Under the pieces are notes generated by a model. That model saw nothing but the letters and a program-made list of their open reading frames with translations, was not told the DNA's origin and ran no database searches. Position numbers and translations under genes: made by a program. 64,000 nt of DNA from Segatella baroniae B14. GTDB taxonomy: Bacteria; Bacteroidota; Bacteroidia; Bacteroidales; Bacteroidaceae. Below, piece after piece: positions 16,619 through 24,700 of the stretch. The stretch spans positions 1,342,001 to 1,406,000 of the forward strand of contig NZ_CP091799.1 in the NCBI RefSeq assembly GCF_022024235.1, in the 5' to 3' direction. The stretch's first letter is position 1. Each line of letters begins with the position of its first letter.

Positions 16619-17935
16619 ATGAAAAAATTAGTTTATTCAGCAATAGCATTAGCTGTTAGCGTACTTTCTCTCACTAGTTGTGAAGATGTACCAGCTCCTT
16701 ATACATTGCCAACTGACAGCGAAAATACTGAGATTAAAGTAGCACCTAAGGGTTCTGGTACTGCAGAAGATCCATTCAATGTTGTCGCTCTCGATAGCTT
16801 AATGGATAATGAATTCGATGCAAACGCTACTTACTATGTAAAGGGTATCGTATCTCAAGTAGGTACTTTTAATGAGTCTTATGGTAATATCACCTATTAT
16901 ATTAAAGATGAAGAGGCCTCAACTACATTCTATGTTTATCGCGGTCTTGGCCTTGGCGGTGAAAAATTCACTTCTGAAAGTGATATTGCAATTGGAGATT
17001 CTGTAGTAGTTGCAGGTAACGTTACTATTTACAATGGTACAAAAGAATTTGTCAAAAACAAGAGCCATATCGTATACTTAAACGGTAAGACTGCTTCTAA
17101 TAGTGGTACATCAACAGCAGAACCTACAGGTACAGGAACAGAGACAGACCCTTATAATGTAGCAGCCGTTCTCAAACTCTACGAAAATAATAGCTACGAT
17201 TCTAATAAGGAAGTTTACGTAAAGGGTATTGTGGCTAAAGTTGGCAGCATCGATACAGGAAGCTATGGTAATGCTACCTACTATATCTCAGACGATGGTA
17301 CTTCTACTAACGATTTTGAGATTTACCGTGGTTACTACTTGAATGGTGACAAGTTTACATCAGCAGACCAGTTGAAAGTTGGTCAGACTGTAGTGGTTTG
17401 TGGTAAACTGACAGAGTATAACTCTACTAAGGAAATGGCTCAGGGTAGCAAGTTGATCTCTATTGAAGGTGAAGGTACAACTTCAGGCTCTGACGAAACA
17501 ACTACTGGAGAAAACATTACTATTTCTGGTACAACAGTTAACTTAATCAACAATGCTGTAACAGCAGGCACAACTAGCACTACTATCGACTTAAGCACTC
17601 TTGGTTTGACAAACGGAAGTGTAATAAGTAGTACTATCACTATGCCTGACGAAGCAACTGTTACTTTCGATAAAGGAACAAACAGTAATGCTCCAACTTA
17701 CTACGACAAGACAAAAGGTGTTCGCGTATACGCTAACAATACCATTACCATTACAGGAAAGTCTACTATCGCTAAAGTCGTATTTACTTGCGATTCAAAC
17801 AGTGGAACTGATTATGTAGGTAACACCACCGCAACAGTTACATTCAATGGCAACACAGCCGTTTACACTAATGCTAGTGAAAATGCAGGAACACAACTTC
17901 GCGTACAGACTATTACAATCTATTACGCAAACTAA
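16619..17935 (+). CDS. Lipoprotein with two DUF6359 (OB-fold like) repeats and a C-terminal beta domain
   Basis: A 438-residue lipoprotein (lipobox SLTSC at about residue 21). Two tandem units start GSGTAEDPFNVVALDSL (about 45) and GTGTETDPYNVAAVLKL (about 166); each continues with YVKGIV, YGN-TYYI and a VVV-G closing strand, the OB-like DUF6359 pattern. The C-terminal 130 residues are Thr/Asn-rich beta, with DLSTLGLTNGSVIS and AKVVFTCDSNSG, resembling a surface adhesion domain. Two OB units in tandem on the surface next to nucleases fit a nucleic-acid capture role, which is inference. It is the last gene of the receptor operon. Confidence 0.8.
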   Translation: MKKLVYSAIALAVSVLSLTSCEDVPAPYTLPTDSENTEIKVAPKGSGTAEDPFNVVALDSLMDNEFDANATYYVKGIVSQVGTFNESYGNITYYIKDEEASTTFYVYRGLGLGGEKFTSESDIAIGDSVVVAGNVTIYNGTKEFVKNKSHIVYLNGKTASNSGTSTAEPTGTGTETDPYNVAAVLKLYENNSYDSNKEVYVKGIVAKVGSIDTGSYGNATYYISDDGTSTNDFEIYRGYYLNGDKFTSADQLKVGQTVVVCGKLTEYNSTKEMAQGSKLISIEGEGTTSGSDETTTGENITISGTTVNLINNAVTAGTTSTTIDLSTLGLTNGSVISSTITMPDEATVTFDKGTNSNAPTYYDKTKGVRVYANNTITITGKSTIAKVVFTCDSNSGTDYVGNTTATVTFNGNTAVYTNASENAGTQLRVQTITIYYAN

Positions 17936-17963
17936 AAAGGAAAATAATTCCTAAAATATTTGG

Positions 17964-17997
17964 CGAGTTGCAAAATTCTTCGTAATTTTGCAACTCG
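17964..17997. promoter_or_regulatory. Perfect hairpin that contains the -7 element of rpmE2
   Basis: The arms CGAGTTGCAAAATT (17964-17977) and AATTTTGCAACTCG (17984-17997) pair perfectly over a 6-base loop; TAATTTTG (17983-17990) inside the right arm is a consensus -7 element for rpmE2, 55 bases before its ATG. The hairpin could end the upstream operon, be an operator, or both; the T-tract after it is weak. Confidence 0.6.
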
Positions 17998-18044
17998 TTA
18001 CGTATAGTGACATTATTATTAATAAATAAATATTTTAGATTAAA

Positions 18045-18296
18045 ATGAAAAAAGGTATTCATCCAGCAGACTATCGTCCCGTCGTATTCAAGGATATGTC
18101 CAACGGCGATATGTTCCTTACATGTTCTACATGCAAGACTAATGACACTGTAGAATTTGAAGGCGAAACTTACCCAGTGGTTAAGATCGAAATCTCAAGC
18201 TCTTCTCACCCATTCTATACAGGTAAGAGCAAGCTTGTTGATACAGCAGGTCGTGTTGACCGCTTCATGAACCGTTACGGTAAGCTGAAGAAGTAA
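18045..18296 (+). CDS. rpmE2: 50S ribosomal protein L31, type B
   Basis: An 83-residue ribosomal protein. [42 protein letters not shown] and NRYGK are the type B L31 signature. It keeps CSTC at residues 27-30 but not the second cysteine pair of zinc-binding type A forms. It has its own promoter and sits between the receptor operon and the surface nuclease gene, so the nuclease is physically near, but probably not co-transcribed with, the receptor. Confidence 0.96.
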   Translation: MKKGIHPADYRPVVFKDMSNGDMFLTCSTCKTNDTVEFEGETYPVVKIEISSSSHPFYTGKSKLVDTAGRVDRFMNRYGKLKK

Positions 18297-18328
18297 ATAT
18301 ATCCTTTATAAGTATATATTAAGTCAAG

Positions 18329-18376
18329 AGGGTACGTTCGAGCGTAGTTGCATATGCGGTCGGTCGTACCCTTTAT
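18329..18376 (+). terminator. Possible terminator of rpmE2
   Basis: AGGGTACG (18329-18336) and CGTACCCT (18365-18372) can pair across a 28-base loop, followed by TTATCGTTTT. The stem is short for such a loop, so this is tentative. Confidence 0.4.
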
Positions 18377-18426
18377 CGTTTTAAACGAAATTTCAATAGG
18401 TAATTCTATATAACTAAACTTCACTT

Positions 18427-19329
18427 ATGCACACAATTAAATCTTTATTTTTAGCCATGGGCGTATTAGCTCTGGTTGCTTGCGGCAGTAGTAATGACGA
18501 TAATTCAACATCTACATCTGGGCCTTCCGCTTCTAATGTAAATGCCAACATACCAACAGCAAGCATGAAATATATTGGCGATTTAGAGTTTCCGAAGGTA
18601 AAAGGAGGTAATAGCATTATCATCAGCCACCTTGATGGCGATTCTCTCAACTACTCCATAGAATGGGACACCGAAAAGAAATCCAACCGATGGTCTTGCT
18701 ATAAAATGTATTGGAGTAACCGACTCTCACGTACCACACGCTATTATGGTAGCCCACAGTATCCATCCGATCCTGACATGAACAGTAGCTATCAATATAG
18801 CGTTGATAACGATCCGTTTGGGGATATTAAGTATGACCATGGCCATCTTTGTCCCTCTGCTGATCGTTTGAATTCAGCAAATTCCAACTACCAAACCTTC
18901 TATCTTACCAACATGCAGCCACAAGCTCACTCGTTCAACGCTGGTATCTGGAATGATATGGAAAGCTTAATTCGTTCATGGATTACAGTTAATTCCAGTC
19001 ATTCTGATACGTTATATGTTTGCAAAGGTGGTACTATTGACAAGTCAACAGATATATTCACGACGACAAGCAAAGGGCTTCTTGTGCCAAGATATTATTT
19101 TTCTGCTGTATTGATGAAGAACTCTTCTGGCTATAAAGCTATTGGCTTTTGGTTCGACCAAACTGTTTCAGCATCTAAGCAGGGAACTCTTGCAAGCCAT
19201 GTCGTAAATATCGATACTCTGGAAGAAAAAACCGGCATAGACTTCTTCTGTAACTTGCCTGATGACACAGAAGAACATGTAGAATCTCTTGCTGTAGAGA
19301 ATATTCTAAGAGCCTGGAAACTTAACTGA
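18427..19329 (+). CDS. DNA/RNA non-specific endonuclease, lipoprotein
   Basis: A 300-residue beta-beta-alpha-metal nuclease of the NucA/EndoG family, with a lipobox at VACGS (Cys19) that places it on the outer membrane or surface. The catalytic segment is YDHGHLCPSADR at residues 136-147, with a DHGH variant of the usual DRGH and the general-base His at 140; TNMQPQAHSFNAGIW at about 161-175 supplies the metal-binding Asn. It would cut extracellular DNA and RNA without sequence preference. Together with the secreted EEP enzyme and the TonB receptor it suggests use of external nucleic acids as nutrient. The Arg to His change in the motif is also found in active family members, so activity is likely. 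Confidence 0.9.
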   Translation: MHTIKSLFLAMGVLALVACGSSNDDNSTSTSGPSASNVNANIPTASMKYIGDLEFPKVKGGNSIIISHLDGDSLNYSIEWDTEKKSNRWSCYKMYWSNRLSRTTRYYGSPQYPSDPDMNSSYQYSVDNDPFGDIKYDHGHLCPSADRLNSANSNYQTFYLTNMQPQAHSFNAGIWNDMESLIRSWITVNSSHSDTLYVCKGGTIDKSTDIFTTTSKGLLVPRYYFSAVLMKNSSGYKAIGFWFDQTVSASKQGTLASHVVNIDTLEEKTGIDFFCNLPDDTEEHVESLAVENILRAWKLN

Positions 19330-19362
19330 TAAGTATATATCGACTCAAGACACCATACGAAG

Positions 19363-19394
19363 AAAAAAGGGCAACCTCACGGCTGCCCTTTTTT
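19363..19394 (+). terminator. Intrinsic terminator of the surface nuclease gene
   Basis: AAAAAAGGGCA (19363-19373) pairs with TGCCCTTTTTT (19384-19394), ending in a run of eight T residues. Confidence 0.85.
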
Positions 19395-19602
19395 TTACTC
19401 TCTAACTTGAATAAATACTACTTTAAAAATTAATTCCTTAAATTGTCATTACTACTTCTTGAATTTTATGCCCTTACGAGCATTCTTTTCTATTTATACT
19501 TGTGCCAATTTTACACAAAAGGCATGCAGTAATACTCGCTTTACATCTCTAACTTAACACGTTTCTGCAATAATATATCTCGTTTTTTGACCCCTAATAT
19601 TT
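19395..19602. other. Intergenic gap without visible gene
   Basis: AT-rich sequence between the nuclease terminator and the convergent lipoprotein gene. I see no open frame of note, no RNA gene and no repeat. Confidence 0.5.
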
Positions 19603-20202
19603 TTATTTCGTTTTGCTCATGGCGACACCCTTTACCATTACAGTATTGGCTTTTCCACCATAGCTACGTCCATTTCCCAGACGATTACTCTTAGCATGAG
19701 CACTCTGATAGGTTAAATCAAACTCATCATACTCTTGTACCCCTTTGATAGCAGTCATCGTTCCCCAGAACCGACTTCTATCCAACCTGAAGTCATCATA
19801 ATATATCACCATGCTGACATGATCTGCAAAGTCTATATAAACATGACCATCTTGGTTAATATACCATGTAAACTTACGCGTTTTATAAGGCTCCTCTGCT
19901 AAAGTAAAAGTATACTCAGTACCTATACCCGAAGCCTGATTCTTGCTACGCTGAAAAGTATAATCTACATAGAAGCTATCAGCATAAGCGATACCACCCT
20001 CTGTATATTTAGCAATTAATGTACTCGACCACTGACCTTCAATATATTCAGCCATCGCTAACATATCATCAGAGACATAGTCATCATAATACCCATGATG
20101 ATTTCTTGGATACCATTCATTAGTATAATTATCACAGCCTACTATTGTTAGTGCCAACAGCCCTAAAACAATCCATACTCGATATGATTTCAACTGTTTC
20201 AT
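19603..20202 (-). CDS. Lipocalin-like lipoprotein, paralogue 1
   Basis: A 199-residue lipoprotein (lipobox TIVGC, Cys23). After an Asn/Tyr-rich linker the body (YIEGQWSSTLIAKY, RKFTWYINQDGHVYIDF, RFWGTMTAIKG) shows the strand order of small lipocalin-like domains. It is a diverged paralogue of the next gene: EGQWSSTL aligns with QGIWGGTL, and FTWYINQDGHVYIDF with FDWEVRNQTAYLYYED. Its upstream region carries the three-copy GGGATTTTCCC-type array B with a consensus -7 box. Function unknown; surface location expected. Confidence 0.75.
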   Translation of the reverse strand: MKQLKSYRVWIVLGLLALTIVGCDNYTNEWYPRNHHGYYDDYVSDDMLAMAEYIEGQWSSTLIAKYTEGGIAYADSFYVDYTFQRSKNQASGIGTEYTFTLAEEPYKTRKFTWYINQDGHVYIDFADHVSMVIYYDDFRLDRSRFWGTMTAIKGVQEYDEFDLTYQSAHAKSNRLGNGRSYGGKANTVMVKGVAMSKTK

Positions 20203-20237
20203 AACTAATGCTTACTAAATGTTTCTTTTAACGAGAG

Positions 20238-20245
20238 CAAAGATA
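20238..20245 (-). promoter_or_regulatory. -7 promoter element for lipoprotein paralogue 1
   Basis: TATCTTTG on the minus strand, 35 bases upstream of the ATG and 23 bp downstream of array B. No -33 TTTG is visible at the usual distance. Confidence 0.7.
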
Positions 20246-20268
20246 CGACAAAGTTTCCACCTATATGG

Positions 20269-20321
20269 GGGAAATTTCCCTACCACTTTGGGGAAAATCC
20301 CTATTTGTAATAGGAATACCC
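20269..20321 (-). promoter_or_regulatory. Three-copy GGGATTTTCCC-like operator array (array B)
   Basis: Read toward the gene: GGGTATTCC (within 20312-20321), GGGATTTTCCC (20291-20301) and GGGAAATTTCCC (20269-20280), with centres about 21.5 bp apart. The middle copy is identical to a copy in array A more than 12 kb away. The last copy ends exactly 23 bp before the -7 box, the same distance as in array A. Confidence 0.65.
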
Positions 20322-20338
20322 CCAGCTAAAATTCGTAA

Positions 20339-20923
20339 TTACTTGCTTTTCAGCGCATTAAGTGAATCCTTATCAAAAAAGAGTTTTCCCTTTTTCATTA
20401 GAACACCTTCTTCTGAACCAGCTCTTGTACGATTTGACTTTGCCCAATTATAATAGGTATCATAATAGTCGTCATAATAAGAATTAAAATCTCTGTCAGA
20501 CATGAAACTCAAGTTGAAATAGATATCTCTATGGGTACCATCATCGATATAACCTTCGAAATGATAATCATCCAGAGTATAATCATAGATTATCGCTCTT
20601 GTTCCATCTTCGTAATAAAGGTAGGCTGTCTGATTGCGAACTTCCCAATCAAATCGACCATACCCCCGTCGATTACCGATTACGTCAATTTCTACTCCTG
20701 TGCCCTTCGTTGCTGTCTGACGATCGAACCGGAAAATCGTAAGATATTGATCATTACCTACAGGATAGCCCAAGTCATCATAATAGGTACTTTGAAGGGT
20801 TCCACCCCAAATACCCTGCAATGTGTCAGACATAGCCATATCCTCCATTCTATCACAAGAAGTGAATGCCAATGCACTTAACATAACCAGTGCAATACTG
20901 AATATAGAAGTAAACTTTTTCAT
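20339..20923 (-). CDS. Lipocalin-like lipoprotein, paralogue 2
   Basis: A 194-residue lipoprotein with lipobox ALAFTSC (Cys23). The body QGIWGGTLQSTYYDD, TIFRFDRQTATKGTG, GRFDWEVRNQTAYLYYEDG and DDYHFEGYIDDG is a small beta-barrel type domain, with a Tyr/Asp-rich run (NSYYDDYYDTYYNW) near residue 150. It is the paralogue of the gene immediately downstream, transcribed in the same direction but from its own promoter and array C, not as a simple operon. Function unknown. Confidence 0.75.
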   Translation of the reverse strand: MKKFTSIFSIALVMLSALAFTSCDRMEDMAMSDTLQGIWGGTLQSTYYDDLGYPVGNDQYLTIFRFDRQTATKGTGVEIDVIGNRRGYGRFDWEVRNQTAYLYYEDGTRAIIYDYTLDDYHFEGYIDDGTHRDIYFNLSFMSDRDFNSYYDDYYDTYYNWAKSNRTRAGSEEGVLMKKGKLFFDKDSLNALKSK

Positions 20924-20960
20924 AATTTCATCCCTTTATTTATGATTCATTTTTATAACA

Positions 20961-20968
20961 CAAAGGTA
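20961..20968 (-). promoter_or_regulatory. -7 promoter element for lipoprotein paralogue 2
   Basis: TACCTTTG on the minus strand, 37 bases upstream of the ATG and 22 bp downstream of array C. Confidence 0.65.
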
Positions 20969-20990
20969 CATAAATAAACCGATTGGTAAA

Positions 20991-21044
20991 AAGAAAATCC
21001 CCATTCTTGAAAAGGAATTTACGATACGAGAATAGGGAATTCCC
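20991..21044 (-). promoter_or_regulatory. Degenerate three-copy GGGATTTTCCC-like operator array (array C)
   Basis: Read toward the gene: a perfect GGGAATTCCC palindrome (21035-21044), a half-conserved GTAAATTCCTT (about 21012-21022) and GGGATTTTCTT (20991-21001). Centres are 21.5-22 bp apart, and the last copy ends 22 bp before the -7 box, as in arrays A and B. Confidence 0.55.
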
Positions 21045-21103
21045 TACGATCCATTTTTTTTGTAATTTCTGTACTTTTGTTATCGCTAATCAGAAAATAA
21101 TGC

Positions 21104-21111
21104 TATCTTTG
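21104..21111 (+). promoter_or_regulatory. -7 promoter element for the glutathione peroxidase gene
   Basis: TATCTTTG, 47 bases before the ATG at 21159. Confidence 0.65.
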
Positions 21112-21158
21112 CAATTACATTTACTCAAATCGAATCTAAATATATTTTATACAAGAAA

Positions 21159-21713
21159 ATGAGAACAGTTTACGAATTCTCTGTAAAAGACAGAAAAGGT
21201 AAAGATGTATCACTCAAAGAGTACGCTAATGAAGTGCTTTTAATCGTCAACACAGCAACAAAATGCGGTTTTACACCTCAGTACGAAGAACTCGAAAAGC
21301 TTTATGAGAAATACCATGCTCAAGGTTTTGAAATCCTTGATTTTCCATGTAACCAATTTGGACAGCAAGCTCCTGGTACAGACGAAAGTATTCACAAATT
21401 CTGCAAATTGACTTACGGTACAGAATTTCCTCGTTTCAAGAAGATTAAAGTGAATGGCAATGATGCAGCTCCGCTTTATAAGTTTCTTACAGAAACCAAG
21501 GGTTTTGCAGGTTGGGACGAAAGTCATCCTATCTACCCTATTCTCGACAAGATGCTGACTGAATCTGACCCTAATTATAAAGAGAATCCTTCTATCAAAT
21601 GGAATTTCACCAAGTTCCTCACCAATAAGAAAGGTCAGGTTGTCGCTCGATTCGAACCTACAGAAAGTATTGACAATATCGCAAAACAGATAGAAGAACT
21701 GCTTACTGCATAA
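21159..21713 (+). CDS. Glutathione peroxidase family (thioredoxin-dependent peroxidase type)
   Basis: A 184-residue cytoplasmic peroxidase reducing H2O2 or organic peroxides. The catalytic cysteine is in NTATKCGFTPQY (Cys36, not selenocysteine), followed by DFPCNQFGQQ with the catalytic Gln and a second Cys, and IKWNFTKFL with the catalytic Trp and Asn. The extra insertion around GWDESHPIYPILDKML is seen in many Bacteroidales homologues. Such Cys enzymes usually use thioredoxin rather than glutathione. Single-gene unit with a strong terminator. Confidence 0.93.
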   Translation: MRTVYEFSVKDRKGKDVSLKEYANEVLLIVNTATKCGFTPQYEELEKLYEKYHAQGFEILDFPCNQFGQQAPGTDESIHKFCKLTYGTEFPRFKKIKVNGNDAAPLYKFLTETKGFAGWDESHPIYPILDKMLTESDPNYKENPSIKWNFTKFLTNKKGQVVARFEPTESIDNIAKQIEELLTA

Positions 21714-21735
21714 GTATCAGATACAATAAAAAATG

Positions 21736-21775
21736 AATCGCCGAATAGAATGCTAATTATCTATTCGGCGATTTT
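21736..21775. terminator. Bidirectional terminator between gpx and mfd
   Basis: AATCGCCGAATAG (21736-21748) pairs perfectly with CTATTCGGCGATT (21761-21773) over a 12-base loop between convergent genes; short T or A runs flank it. Confidence 0.75.
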
Positions 21776-21798
21776 CATATCTGACTTTTGAAGCAGAG

Positions 21799-24700
21799 TT
21801 ACTTTTTCGCATCCGCTTGATCAATACTTTCCAACAATCCTGTGGCTTGACCTATGCTATTTACCTTATCAATCATCATCATGCGCTTACCTTTTATCTC
21901 CTTGAAGTGACACTTTCTTGGATTAGAAGCTACATAATTGAGTACTCGATCAAAACTCATACTCTTGTAGTAAGCACTTTGCGTATTCGAAACAAACTGT
22001 AATTGCATCATACCCTGTTTTAGGATAATCTTCTCGCATCCTAAGTGCTTACCAAGTCTACGCAAACGTACCACTTGCATGAGCTCTTCACCTTCATGAG
22101 GAACAGGACCGAAACGGTCTATTAAGCGCTTCTTATATTCTTCCAAAGCCAGATCATCCTCTATCCTATCCAGTTCACGATACAAGAGCATACGTTCACT
22201 ACTTCCTGGAACATAATTATCAGGGAAATACATTTCCAGATCACTTTCCAATGCACAGTCGTCTACGAAATCATCTCCCGATATCTTATCATTGCCACCT
22301 GCTATCTCATCAGAATACAGGTCCTGAAATTCATCATTCTTCAACTCTGTAATAGCCTGGTTCAAAATCTTCTGATAAGTTTCATAACCTAAATCAGCCA
22401 TAAATCCGCTTTGCTCAGAACCTAACAAATTACCTGCACCACGGATATCAAGATCTTGCATAGCTAAATTGAAACCACTACCTAATTCAGAGAATGTTTC
22501 CAGTGCCTCCAATCGACGACGAGCATCTACACTCAGTACACTCTTAGGTGGGGCGAGCAGATAACAGAAAGCTTTTCGGTTACTTCTACCTACACGACCT
22601 CTCATCTGATGCAAATCAGATAAACCGAAATGATGAGCCTCATTAATGATAATCGTATTGGCATTGGAAATATCGATACCGTTAGCCACGATAGTGGTTG
22701 AAAGCAAAACATCATAATCATAATTCATGAAACCCATCAAGATTTCCTCCAGTTCATCGGGTTTCATTTGTCCATGACCTATTGCTATTCGAGCATCGGG
22801 CACATATTTATGGATAAGATTGGCTATTTCCTGCAAATTGCTGATACGATTATTGACGAAATAGACCTGTCCATTTCTACTCATTTCGAAATTGATAGCA
22901 TCTGCTATAACCTCATGACCATAAGTCGTCAATTCGGTATGAATAGGATATCGGTTTGGTGGTGGAGTGCGCATGATGCTCATATCGCGAGCCCCCATCA
23001 ATGAGAACTGCAACGTACGAGGTATTGGAGTCGCCGACATCGTCAACGTATCAACATTCGTTTTGATCTTACGAAGTTTTTCTTTTGTTGATACACCAAA
23101 CTTCTGTTCTTCATCGATAATTAACAGTCCTAAATCGTGCCACTTAACATTCTTACCTATCAGTTTATGAGTACCGATGATAATATCAACCTTACCCGAC
23201 TCCAGATTTTCCAGAACAGCCTTGGTAGCTTTCGTAGACCGTGCTCTTGAAAGATACTCAATGGTAACCGGAAAACCTTCCAAACGCTTTTTAAACGACT
23301 GATAATGCTGATAAGCCAATACCGTAGTAGGAACCAACACAGCTACCTGCTTACCATCGCACGCAGCCTTGAAAGCTGCTCGCATAGCAACTTCAGTCTT
23401 GCCAAAACCGACATCGCCACAGACAAGTCTGTCCATCGGACGATCCTTTTCCATATCAGCCTTTACTTCTTGCGTGGCCTTAGACTGGTCTGGCGTATCC
23501 TCATAAAGGAAACTCGCCTCCAACTCATGTTGCATATAGCCATCCTTAGAATAAGCAAAGCCTTTTTCACGTTTACGCTTAGCATAGAGTTTGATAAGGT
23601 CTCGGGCAATATCCTTGATCTTCTTCTTTGCCTTCTCCTTCATCCTATCCCAAGCACCAGTTCCGAGGGTTGAAAGACGTGGCGGCTCACCCGTTTCACT
23701 ACTTCGATACTTGCTTATTTTGTATAGACTATGAATAGAGACATCTACTTTATCATTATTCTTGTAGATAATACGAATCATCTCCTGATAGCTATTACCT
23801 ACCGGAACACGAACGAGACCGCCAAACTTACCTATACCCAAATCGACATGCACGATAAAGTCACCTGGCTCCATTTCCTGTAGTTCCTTCATCGTTAGGG
23901 CCATTTTACCGGCACGAGCAGCATCACTCCTAAGGTTATATTTATGGAAGCGATCGAAAATCTGATGGTCAGTAAAGAAACACATCTTAAGATCGTCATC
24001 AGCGAACCCCGAATGTATCGTCTTATCAACCGGTTCAAAGACAATACTCTTAGCTCGAGGATTATCCATATCTGCGAAAATATCCTTCAAACGCTGCGTC
24101 TGTTTGGCACTATCAGCGAGAATATAGATATGATATCCCTTAAGAATATAGTCTTCCAAATTTTGAACAAGCAGGTCAAAGTTTTTATGGGTCAAAAGTT
24201 GGGGTGTAGTATGAAACTGTAGAGTTGCTCTAGAAGATACTTCTTGAGCATCAGCATCCTGACGCCTCATTACCTCTGCTGCATTGGGCCCGAATTCTAC
24301 ACGCTGAAACGCTACGACATCTCTCAGGAAAGTACTAGCCGTGACCAGATTATTATCCTTTTGCATATCACGTATGATTTGGGCTTGTTCTTGTTCTGTT
24401 GCCCCCTCCATACGCTCTGTCATGGCCTGAGAAGAAAAACCTTCTTGATAAGTATTATCTATTGTATCATGCACATACGATAGATTTTTCATAACCAGAA
24501 TACTATCCTCTGGAAGGAATTTGAGAAACGAGACTTTTTCCGTTTGCGATTGAGCTAGTTCCGGTACAATTTCGATTTCAGTTTTTCTGTCTTTAGACAA
24601 CTGATCTTCCACCTCGAAAGTACGTATGGTATCTATTTCATTACCAAAGAAGTCTATACGAAATGGATACTCGCAACTATATGAATAGACATCTATAATA

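Noticed and set aside
18414..18650. Leftward 78-residue frame opposite the nuclease lipoprotein
   Set aside because: Antisense to the signal peptide and linker of a well-supported gene.
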